From: Lunularia cruciata
Taxonomy: Eukaryota; Streptophyta; Marchantiopsida; Lunulariales; Lunulariaceae
Length of the DNA stretch: 64,000 nucleotides
Assembly: GCA_948567375.1 (NCBI GenBank)
Contig: OX419757.1
Location: 53,007,665 to 53,071,664, forward strand
Direction: 5' to 3'
The notes beneath the pieces are model-generated. The model searched no databases. It was not told the DNA's origin and saw only the letters and a program-made list of their open reading frames with translations. This document shows positions 33,380 through 43,978 of this stretch, in pieces. How positions within the stretch are numbered: the first letter of the stretch is position 1; every line of letters starts with the position of its first letter. Made by a program: the position numbers and the translations under genes.

Positions 33380-33456
33380 TGCTATAGTGACACCCTCGAT
33401 ATAGTGACACTTAGATGCCGCACCAATAGGTGTCACTATATCAAGGGATAACTTCG
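33380..33456. repeat. Right terminal and subterminal repeats of the pogo-like element
   Basis: CTATAGTGACACC and GATATAGTGACAC lie in direct orientation, then GGTGTCACTATATCAAGGGA inverted, ending ATAACTTCG before the TA. This mirrors the left end. Confidence 0.75.
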
Positions 33457-33458
33457 TA

Positions 33459-33828
33459 CCTCAATATAAAGACATAGATGAGGAAACTTAGCAACTTCAA
33501 ATGAATGCTTCAGCCTCATTGACCCTACTTTGCAATATGATTGTTATTTACCATAGTTCAAAGTAGAATTGTAGTACCATGGTACTTAAGTCAAGAGTGG
33601 AAGAACGCAACTGGCAATTCATTGTAACAAAAGTGTATTGTCCTCTAGCCACACCAAAGGGTAGATGTAGTACATTAGAGGACTTAAATCAGTTTAACAG
33701 ATCCGCATAGCACTAGATAAGATATAAAAAATAAGGCAATGGGATGATTGATGAAAATTATTTTAAAAATTATTTATGTAATCAATTAATAAATAATATC
33801 TTTGTGAGCATGACTTGTGAGCATGACC
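33459..33828. other. Intergenic DNA, no gene
   Basis: Short and AT-rich. A 13-bp direct duplication (TTGTGAGCATGAC at 33802-33814 and 33815-33827) abuts the truncated element that follows. Confidence 0.5.
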
Positions 33829-34622
33829 TGTGAGTAGGCCTGTCTCTCACTCAAGATGAACCTTTGATGGCTATTATGGTAGCACACCATGGACTAAGAA
33901 GGCAAAGAACCACAACTCCATCATACTCCTCCAAGGGTAACACTCCAAGACTCAAGACATTACTCACTAGAGAACTCAATTGCAAATGAAAGGATGATAA
34001 GTACTTCCTCACCCCTTGTTTATGTACTCGTGAAATAGTTATGCACCAAAGTTACTAATTATTGGAGTAACTCAAGTTACTAGGCTAAAAGTCAAGTAAA
34101 GTCAAAAAGTAGAAAGGAATATCCATCCACATGGGCATAGTCCACTAAGCATGTGATCTTATCTTGACCTAACCATTAAGTCAAGGATTCCTTCACATGG
34201 GCTATCCTTGGACTATAGAAGAATCCAAAACAAAAAGGCTTGCGGGCCCAAGAGTTCTCAACTATTTCCTCAAAGCCAAACACCTAAGAATAATACCAAG
34301 TTAACAAATTAGAATCCAAAATAGTGTTGCTCATCTTTTCCACTTCCTCTAAAGTAAAGTCCCCTCTATCTTAGCTATGACTAACTTTAGCTAATCATGA
34401 CTAATGTAGAACCATCCTTTATCTCTATATAAATAATATCTCTCAAGTACTTGTAGTACCAAGCTAAATATCACAATACCACCTATGCAAAAATGGGTGT
34501 TACATTTACCCCCGGACTAAGTTTTCACTTTGTCTTCAAAATGAAGGTCTCTCTACCTTCTATGATACATCTTCAACTTATCAAGGTTAATCCTATCAAA
34601 GTGTCTTCATCCCAACTCATTG
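33829..34622 (-). mobile_element. Truncated E-family copy (3' LTR plus about 120 bp)
   Basis: 33829-34504 is an inverted E-type LTR (TGTGAGTAGGCCTGTCTC to GGGTGTTACA). 34505-34622 matches the inverted polypurine tract and the last codons of E integrase (compare 16800-16917). Everything upstream of that in the element is missing, with no second LTR and no target duplication. Confidence 0.85.
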
Positions 34623-37282
34623 TTAAAATATATGCATTTCATTTCTTGATCTTATTTCCACATTAAGGTACATTTTAATATTTTTGCTAATATAAACCAT
34701 CATTAGGAAGATATTGAGATATAACTTGAAACATATAACTAATTTCATACATTTTAGCTTTATCTTCTACCATCATTTCATATATAATATTATGAAAAAC
34801 CAGATAAATGATGATAAACAATATCCAAAAACATTTGCAACATCACACAACCTATTCTTATCCATCATGGTTCAAAGGATAACAAAAATATAAACTCTAT
34901 CTTTCAATTATATTCTCAAATTGTTACTTTCTAACAAAATTATTTCTGAAGATATTTTTAATTGGTAACATTTAGAATTTTTTCATTTCATCCAATTTAA
35001 ATAACTTAAATTAAATTTATATAAAATTCAAAATTATATTGATATGATTATAATTTTGATTAGATTTGATATTACAATTCCAAAGGTATTCAAATCCAAA
35101 AAAATTCCTATTCTTCAAATAATTATACAATATATGATCAATGGCTGAAAAACAAAAATATTGAAAAAGAAATTCTAACTTTGTTTGATGATGAAGGCTT
35201 AACATAGAAAAGATAGACTTTAAAATTGTTTCTTAATTGTTATACTAAATAGAGAGAACACTATGTACTTCAAGGACTCTATCTTGATTTAAGATCATTA
35301 TTTAAATTTTTATTTTCTAGCAGTATTAAATTGGTTCATTATCCACATAAAAGTGAAGGAATTATATTCACTTATTTCTTTTTCCTTGTTGCTTAAAGGG
35401 TTTATCATCTATCTATTCTCTATTCAATTGCATAATCAAAATATTAAAGAAGAAAGAGATATTAGAAGTGTTAAAATAAACATGTGTTGCTACTGAAAAT
35501 AAATACTTATATCTATCTTTCAATTTAGCCTTGAATTTATAAATTCAAGTTCAAATAAATTTATTATTAAAGAATGCATTATTATAACTTTAGCTAATGG
35601 AACTTGATAGCAAGTATTTGACTCAAATTTTATTAGTTCTAAATCCATTGCCTATATTTCTGAAGGCTTTCTTTCTAAAACTCCACTCATTAATGAAGTT
35701 TCTAAAATAATTCATAAAAAAAAATCTCTTTATTTTCTCAAAAGGTGCACATCTAGTATATACAATTGAATTCTTTCACTACTTCTATGTTATATAAAAA
35801 AAATTTCTTTTGATTGGTAATGAAAAGTAAGAAAATACTAAGAAGATTCAAAATGACAAAGTATGATATACAAATCAACAAACATAAACATAAGCATAAA
35901 AAATTTCAATTCAAAATCAATCATTTATAATACATAAATTACATTGTTGTGATTTCAAAAGATATGTACATCTATAAGCAACTTTACACATTGTTTGAAT
36001 GACAAGGAACCTAGATCTTCAACTAAGTTAAATAATGTATCTTAACACCTTCTATTATACTATAGATGCCCTAAAACTTGTTCTATTTGAAGTATAAAGA
36101 ACATATACTCTGGAACCACTTGTTTGATGATGACGGTCTCTTCCTTAATATTAAAATGCAAAGAATGAATCAAAATTCATGCATTGAGTAAAAAATGCAT
36201 CTCAATCATCAAGAAGTGCTAATAAGTCAGTAAATGTAATAAATTATATGCTTATTCAAATATAATATAGTAAATGTTAGGAAGAAATTACATATACATC
36301 AAGGTAAATTAATATTAGAAGAGTTTCTAGCTTAATATGTTAAAATGGAAGGTAATAGTTACCAACCTATCAAAACAATCAAGACCTAAATCATAGTTCT
36401 TGGTTGATAACTATAATTATTCATTTTGTAGAGGCATTATATATATGAGAGATATTCTTAAAATTTATCTTTTTAGCATAATCTTACTTTTCTATCTAAA
36501 ACAATCATAGGAATAAAATCTTTAGAGAAATGGTTATTGTGGTGCATACATTTTCAAAAAATTTAGTTTTTTAATTATTAATTTCACTTTTATTTGTAAA
36601 GATAGAAAAACCTAATTCAATGTTTAGGAGGTAACAATTTATTAGCTGAAATGCACTTTGGAGTTGCATTTGTTCAGAAAAAAAGTATGTTTGATGGAGA
36701 ATTAGAAATGGCTCCAAAGGTTGGTTGGAGATAGGTAACTTCAGCCCAAAAGGAGCTTTGGCGCAAGGATTATTGTACCAAATGAACTTCAACCTAAAAG
36801 AACTTTGGTCCACACGTTGATGCAACCATAGAATGAACACATTTGAATGCACCGCTACATGGTCCAAGAACTACCATTGAAGATTGTTTGCATTCAAGGA
36901 AGACAGTTGGGATTTGGTGAAAGCCTTGCATGTATCACAAAGACCATTCAAGGAATATTTTGCATGTGTGGAGAAGTGAGTGCCTAAGCACTCCCTAGCC
37001 ACCAAATGATTGAAGAATCATTGAAGGCTTTGCCTATAAACAAAGTGGATGCTGGCCAAATTTCATAGAGTGGATCTATCTATAGCCTTGAGTCTAGCTA
37101 GAATTCTCCAAGTCTGCCTAATCTTTGCAATCTTCCCTAGTTTCAAGTCAACCCGCATTTACCTTTGTTCCTAAAATTTCCTTTGAAAGACAAGATGGTG
37201 TTAATCTAGATACCCATGAGCAAGATCCTCCAAAGCCATTCTCAAGAATAATACAATGCATAAATGAACCATATATTGTAGG
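34623..37282. other. AT-rich intergenic DNA
   Basis: Very AT-rich to about 36500, with only random short ORFs. 36600-37280 is more balanced but shows no recognised domain, RNA gene or element ends. Confidence 0.5.
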
Positions 37283-37287
37283 AAAGA

Positions 37288-37732
37288 TATAACAATATGG
37301 AGTTTAGTAATGAAGTTAGTCAAGGCTAATGAAGTAGCAAATATGCCAGATTAGCTTAGAATATTCTAGAAGTATCTAGGAAACTTCTTGGGAAGCTTAG
37401 CTTGCACTCCAAGTAGATAACTTCTAGAAGCTTCCAACTAGCTTAGCTTGCATGCCAAGTAGGTGGCTTTTAGAAAGAAGCTTCTTAAGAAGCTTCCTTC
37501 TAGAAGCAGCCAAGTTAATCGAGAGGCTTCTTGAGAAGTTTCTCAATTAACTTGGATTGCATTCCAAGAAAGCGGCTCAAGGAAGCTTCTTGAGAAGTTT
37601 CTCAAGAGCCTTGTATGCTTCTTATAAATACCAAAGCCAAAGCTTATGCTAGGCATTCAGAGTTTCATACACTCAAGTGTAAATGTGATCTTCCATTCTC
37701 CTAATTCTCTCCTTGGTCTTGGTCATTTACAT
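37288..37732 (+). repeat. 5' LTR of element B
   Basis: Starts TATAACAATATGG (TG end decayed to TA) and ends GGTCATTTACA. It holds the same HSE-like and AAGCTT-rich modules as the A LTR (for example TTCTAGAAGCTTC near 37421). Confidence 0.9.
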
Positions 37733-37754
37733 TGGTATTAGAGTGAGGTTGGGA

Positions 37755-37969
37755 TAGATGGAATTTATGGACTACCAAATCCATTTCAGCCAAAACATTG
37801 GGATTTTTGTGTTTGGGTACTACCCAAGCATCATTTCACATAGTTCATCACCTCACACTTTGGGTAAGATTTTCTGAATACAATCACCTTGTTTGAGAAA
37901 CCCTTGGTACTTCTGATCATAACTTATGGAAAATTATGGGCGTGTTGCATCTATGTGTTAATAAATTAG
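37755..37969 (+). pseudogene. Leader ORF of element B (start and frame lost)
   Basis: DGIYGLPNPFQPKHWDF, LPKHHFT, EKPLVL, ITYGK and CIYVLIN-stop match the A leader. The Met codon position is ATA, internal stops are present, and the span is one base shorter than in A. The terminal stop is conserved. Confidence 0.55.
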
Positions 37970-38000
37970 ATAGAGAGGGTGGTGTGATAGAGTAATAACC

Positions 38001-41000
38001 ATGGTGGCAATGCACGAGGTTATCATTGCTACACAACAACAAATTGAGTACCTTACTTGATTATTGAATGAATGAGATCATCAATGACAAAGGCATGTAG
38101 AGAGAGTACCAGTTTGAGAAGGAGAAGGCCAAATCCAATTTCCAAAACCCAAGGTTCCTAAAGACAAGAATCTTTTGAGAGCAATTCAGAATTTTGTGTT
38201 TGAATGTGAACGTTATTTTGAGGCTACCAAGAACGGAAATAGATTCTTTTGGCTTCCAACCAATTGGATGGAGTAGCAAAGCTATGGTGGCAATTCCGAG
38301 TGGAGCAAGCTAAACAGAAAATGGTTGCACTAATCTTGACATGGGAAAAATTCAAGAGTGCAAAAATTGGTTGATTTGAAGCTATAAATGTTACATGAGC
38401 TGCATGAGATAGGTTGGCAAAGTTGAAGTAGATTGGCTCTATAAGAAGTTACATCATGTAATTCCAAAACACCATCATGCAAATTTGAGATATATTGGGA
38501 GATGAAGCTCTGGATCAGTTTGTGAGGGGCTTGAAGTCACAAACTAAATTAGAGGTAGCTATGCAAGAGCCACAACACTTGGAGGAAGCTATGTGGTTGG
38601 CCAAATACTTTGATTCCTTGGTTGCAACAACTTGGTTGTGACCTTGACCTCCACAAAACCTACCAGTACACTACACATAGGTGGAGGAGTAGACACCAAC
38701 AAAGATTGATGCCATTCAACAAAGACCACTTGGCACTGCAAATAGAGAAAAACTATGAGTAGAATAATGGTTGTTTCTATTGTCACCAAATTGGACATTG
38801 CATCATTGAATGTTACACTCAAGAAAGGATGACCTTGACAAGTCACCTAGATAGAGTTTGTGAAGCAAAATGATCAAGGAAACAAGGAATCCCAATAGGA
38901 GATTTTGAGCTGCCTATTGGGAACTTTATTAGTTCCAATGGGATCAAAGGCTCAACCTATGCAAGTTTGCTTCACTTGCAAGGTTTGATATCTTATCGTG
39001 GTTGTAGGATTTTGGTTGATTTGGGAAGTTCAAAAAATTGCTTGTCCATACAATTAGCAAAGGAATTATGTACTCCTATCAAGCCAATAATTGGAAATAG
39101 ATTGATGATGGCAGATGGTAGAAAGGGTTTTGCATTTTGTACCTTGCATCTTATTACCTTCAAGATTGACAAAGAGTATTTAGAGTATATGAAGTTTGTA
39201 GTGGCACGTCTACACTATGATGTCATCTAGGTCTACCTTGTCTTGTGGCATAAGGTTCAATTTGATTGGAATTGATATTAAATTCAAGTACAACACCAGT
39301 GTAGGAATTTTCAATTAGGTTGTTTGGCACCTCTGAGTAAGACACCTAAGAATAATCAATCCCAAGATGGCAAGTTTGTTAGGAAGGTAGCCATAGAGTA
39401 AAATTTGAAGGGAGATGAGTCCCTAGATGGGAATTTTGTCAGTGAAGTAGCCATAGAGCAAGATTTGGATGAAGATAAGTATATTTTCATGATGTGGGTC
39501 AAATCAATTGCACAAGGAGAATTTGAGGAGAGTAAGGAGCCTCATCAAGCAATGGTTGATCAAATAGTTCAAGAGTTTGTGGATGTGTTTCAAAAATATC
39601 TACCAAAGGGAATACTCTCTAATCATGATATGCCTTTCAAGATTGAGTTATTGCCAAAGAGTATTCTAATGAGTAGACCAATCTATTAACTCTCACTAAA
39701 GGAGTTGGAGGAGTTGCAAACAACACTTATGGAGTTGATGGAGAAGGATTTCATATGACATAGTAGATCTCCTTGGGGAGCACCAGTACTATTTTTTCCA
39801 AAGAAGGATGGAGGACTTCATTTTTGTATTGATTACCGTGGGCTCAATAAACAAACAAAGATGAATGCATATCCCTTGCCTTGAATTGATGACTTGCTTG
39901 ATCAATTAAGTGGATCATGATACTTCTCCAAGTTGGATCTCCAAAGTGGCTATGGGCAAATCCACATTGATAGGAACGATGTGCAAAAGATTACCTTTTG
40001 TACAAGGTATGGACATTTTGAGTGGAGAGTTCTACCTTTTGGGCTTTCTAATGCTCCAGCAATCTTCATAGATCAGATGCATCAAGTGTTGGATGGGCTA
40101 TTGGATTGGTACATGATGGTGTTCTTGGATGATATCGTAATCTATAGCAAGACAAAGGCAAAACATGTGAATCAAATGCAAGAAGTCCTAAGATGACTAT
40201 GATAGTGGAGATTTTATTGCAAGAAGTCAAAGTGTGCCTTTTGGCAGAAAGAAGTTACCTTCTTGGGTCACAAAATCTCATCAGAGGGGATCAAGATGGA
40301 AGAGGAGAAAATCAAGGCCATTATTGATTGGCATAATCCAAAGGATGCTATAGAAGTATGGGTATTTAATGGATTGTCAAGTTTTTACCGATGGTTCATT
40401 CATTATTATGCCCATGTGGCCGCACAATTGAATGATCTCTTGGGGAGTAACTTGAGCTTTTAGTGGACCACCAAGCACAAAGAAGCATTCTAGAAGCTGA
40501 AACATATGGTGTCTTCAAGATCCATTCTTCAACCATATGATCCTCAACTACCTTGTGTGGTTGACTTTGCAATTGAAGTCGTGTTGCAGCAAGAATTCCT
40601 AGATGGATTACATCCAATTGCCTTTGCATCTTTTTGACTAAATACAACTGAAAGGAATCACTTTGCTTGAGATTGGGAAAAATTAGCAATGGTATATGTT
40701 ACCAAGGTATGGAGGCATTATCTTGGGAAAACAATTGATCATGCAAATTGATCACAAACCATTGTTGCAGACATTACACTTGGAACACATGAAGAGTTGA
40801 CATCATCGATGGGAGGAACAAATATAATTGTTTGACATCAAACTTGACTTCAAACCCAATTGGTTCCATGTCATCCATGATGCACTATCACGATGACCTT
40901 ATTTTAAGTCTCTTCCTCTCATCCAATGGCAATTATGATGATATCAATTGACTTCCTAAGTCCAAATTGAGTCTAAGGTAACTCTATAACATGATCCTTT

Positions 41001-42442
41001 CTTTCAGATGGTAGAAGGTAATTTTGAAACATGTGACAAGGACTAAAACACCTTCTCCTACAAGGAAGGCCTTCTATTCTTTGAGAACCAGATTTATGTT
41101 CCAGCCAAGGGTGATCTCCTAATTGTGTGCCTCCAAGAAGCCCATGACTTACCAATCATTGGTCACATGGGTGTGGACAAGACCTTGGGTACCCTCCAAT
41201 GCCAATTGTGGTGGCCCAACATGACACAAGATGTTTGAGAGTTTGTCCAATTGTATGAGAGCTACCAATGCAACAAGGCTAGCAACTAGAAACCAAGTGG
41301 ACTCCTTCAACTACTTCCCATTCCATCTACTTGATGGGAACAAATGAGCTTAGATCTCATCACATCCTTACCCAAGACAAAGCAAGGTCACACGACAATC
41401 ATGGTGTTTGTGGATAAGCTTAGTAAGAAAATCCATTTGGCACCAACCTTTGATACCATGGATGCTCCAACATAAGCGCATATCTACTTTGGTAATGTCT
41501 TTAAGCATCATGGGATGCCGCATGTACTCATCTCCAATTGTGATCCTTGATTTACCAAAAAGTTTTGGCAAACACTCTTCCAGATACTTAGCACCAAGCT
41601 TGCTTTGTCCATGGCTTATCATCCTAAAACTGATGGGCAAATTGGACATGCAAATTGCACTTTGGAGGATATGCTTTGTGCCTTTGTCAACATTCACCAT
41701 AGCAATTTGAATAAATGTCTTGTAGCTACAGAGTTTGTATACAATAATTTTAAACAAGCAAGCACCAGATTCTCTCCTTTCTTCCTCAATTTTGGCCAAG
41801 ATCCACTTGTTCCAAATTCCTTTCTTGCTCCTTCTCCATCTCATGTCCCTCATACTTCAAATTTCTTGACCACCATATCTTAATCCCTCCAACAAGCCAA
41901 ATCTCACCTCCTTGTTACCCAAAATTGTCAAAAACAATATGCAGACCATCATCGCTATGATCTCACCTTTCAAGTTGGTGATAAATTCATGCTCTTGTCT
42001 AGTTACCTACCCCTCTCACTTGATACTCGTCTATAAACTTACTCCTAATTGGATAGGACCCTTTGATGTCATACAATCATTTCTCCTATTGTTTACTGAT
42101 TTGTTTTGCCTTGTCATATGCGTATTCACCTTGTCTCATGTTTCCAAGTTGAAACCCTATGTCCCTAATTCATCTTCTTTTTCCTCTTGTGTCCAACCTC
42201 CTCCTCTTCTTCCTATCCAAATCAATGATGATGAGGAATACAAAGTTGATCATATCCTTGCACATCACCAGATTCAACGAGGCCATCAACAACATATAGA
42301 GTACAAGGTCCTTTGGAAAGGGTATCCTCCTCATGATGCCACTTGGGAACCTCTTTCTCATCTCCAGAATGCACAAATGGCCCTCCAGGAGTTTGAAGCT
42401 TCAATGGAGACAAGAACATCACCAACTAACGGTGGGGGAATA
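38001..42442 (+). pseudogene. gag-pol of element B
   Basis: Gag starts at ATG 38001. Its zinc knuckle, CFYCHQIGHCIIEC, lies at about 38772-38813. Protease has LVDLGSS in place of LVDSGSS near 39013. RT spans about 39690-40230 with DLQSGYGQIHI and MVFLDDIVIYS. RNase H lies around 40560-40860, integrase at about 41140-42000, and the chromodomain at 42240-42410 (EYKVLWKGYPPHDATWEPL). The TGA in the RNase H end (about 40798) and the TGA in the integrase core (about 41549) coincide in position with stops in A. No intact frame remains. Confidence 0.85.
38877..38922 (+). promoter_or_regulatory. Gag-pol frameshift signal of B (decayed heptamer, stem kept)
   Basis: AGGAAAC (38877-38883) is one base from GGGAAAC. 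After 6 nt, TCCCAATAGG (38890-38899) pairs perfectly with CCTATTGGGA (38913-38922) across a 13-nt loop, as in A but with one G-C pair replaced by A-T. Confidence 0.6.
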
Positions 42443-42867
42443 TGTAACAATATGGAGTTTAGTGATGAAGTTAGTTAGGGCTAACAAAGTAGCAAATAGG
42501 CCAAATTAACCTAGAATATTCTAGAAGTATCTAGGAAGCTTCTTGGGACACTTCTTGGCTAGCTTAACTTGCACCCCAAGTAGGTAGCTTCTAGAAGGAA
42601 GTTCTAGAAGCTTCCAACTAGCTTAGCTTGCATGCCAAGTAGATGGCTTCTAGAAGGAAGCTTCTTGAGAAACTTGCCGATTAACTTGGCTTGCACTCTA
42701 AGAAAGTGGCTCAAGGAAGCTTCTTGAGAAGATTCTCAAGAGCTTTGTATGCTCCTCATACATAACAAATCTTAAGCTCATGCTAAGCATTCAAAGTTTC
42801 CTACACTCAAGTGTCCCAATGTGATCTTCTATTCTCTTAATTCTCTCCTTAGTCTTGGTCTTTTACA
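42443..42867 (+). repeat. 3' LTR of element B
   Basis: Follows the polypurine tract GGTGGGGGAATA. Starts TGTAACAATATGG and ends GGTCTTTTACA. Confidence 0.92.
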
Positions 42868-42872
42868 AAAGA

Positions 42873-43225
42873 GTTGATCCAAAGTAAGCACTTGGGCTTC
42901 TTGCTCTAGGACTAGGAGATAAGTGATTTTGAGATCATTCATGAGGGAAAGGAGAAGAGAGAAAGAACCTCCATGGACTTGAGAGGAAACCTATTCAATT
43001 GGGGTGAAGAAAACTAGAGAAATATGTTGAGACCAATGTAAGTCCATCAAGATCTATGTCCCTCTAGGAAAAGTTCTCAAACAAGATGCATACAAACAAA
43101 GTCAAAGAAACCTCCACAAAGAAGAGACAAAATAAAAATGGCCAAAGGATTGGGAGTTATAAGGATCCAACCCAAGGAGCAAGTATGGAAATAGTTATGA
43201 AGTTGTTCACAAAAAAACAAACAAC
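42873..43225 (+). other. Host sequence between B and F, with open frames
   Basis: All three plus frames have moderately long open runs. One from ATG 43086 stays open to the F insertion site and continues in frame on the far side at 49818 once F and one target duplicate are ignored. No known family is recognised. Confidence 0.35.
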
Positions 43226-43230
43226 TTACT

Positions 43231-43965
43231 TGTAATACTCCAAGGAAAAGAGAAGAGAAAACACAGATTGCACACTCAAACATTTGATGCCCCAAGGGAG
43301 CACCTTCTCTTTATTATATAGACAAAGAGGATCTCCTCCAAGGAAGCTCCACCATAGGATTAGAGACACAGATAGGTGACATGTCATCAAGATCCACCCT
43401 TGGATTACTTACTTGGATGGGTGACCTGTCTGGTCTAGGTCCTATCTGGTTGGTCAAACAAGCTTTGATAAGAGGGAATCTTTTAGGGAATCTTCTTGTA
43501 GGAATCTCAGAATCACGTAAGGTACCATTGGAAAGCTCTCGACGAGACAAAGCATGGGGGAGGGAAGGCCAGCCTTTACTTCATTGGGGGGGAGGGAATC
43601 TGCACATTTTCGAGGCCTAATTCATCCGTTTATGCTTCCAAAATTGCCTTCAAAGATTTCAGGTATATTTGGTTCCTACTCTATTAGTAGAAGTCCTCTT
43701 TTAGTGATACCTCTTTCTGATCTGTTTAGTCCATCATATGTAACATCCTTCCAGATGTTACCAAACAAATTCTCACCTTTAAATCATATGTCTAGCTATT
43801 GGTTCTAAGGTTCTCAAGTCTATTTTGGTTTCTGCCCTATTAGTAGAAGTACTCTTTTGGTGATACTTCTATCTGATCTATTTTGACCATCATGTATAAC
43901 ATCATTCTAGATGTTACCAAACCAAATTTCACATCTAGATCATGTGGGTAACCCTTGGTATTATA
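43231..43965 (-). repeat. 3' LTR of element F
   Basis: TGTAATACTCCAAGG to CTTGGTATTATA on the plus strand; full-length match to 49080-49817 with scattered differences. Confidence 0.93.
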
Positions 43966-43978
43966 GACTTCCCTCCTT

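Larger units (their letters stand above)
31254..33456 (-). mobile_element. pogo/Tigger-like (Tc1-mariner superfamily) DNA transposon
   Basis: About 2.2 kb, bounded by TA dinucleotides (31252-31253 and 33457-33458). Terminal inverted repeats are imperfect: the left end has AGTTATCCCTCAATATAGTGAC and the right end, inverted, AGTTATCCCTTGATATAGTGAC. Several subterminal copies of TATAGTGACA in both orientations lie within about 190 bp of the left end and 80 bp of the right end. The inner region encodes a broken pogo-type transposase on the minus strand. Confidence 0.85.
37288..42867 (+). mobile_element. Ty3/gypsy chromovirus B, A family
   Basis: LTRs at 37288-37732 and 42443-42867 are flanked by perfect AAAGA duplications (37283-37287 and 42868-42872). 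The domain order is as in A: PBS at 37734-37745, leader, gag, protease, RT, RNase H, integrase, chromodomain. Substitutions and stops are much more frequent than in A, so it is older. Confidence 0.94.
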
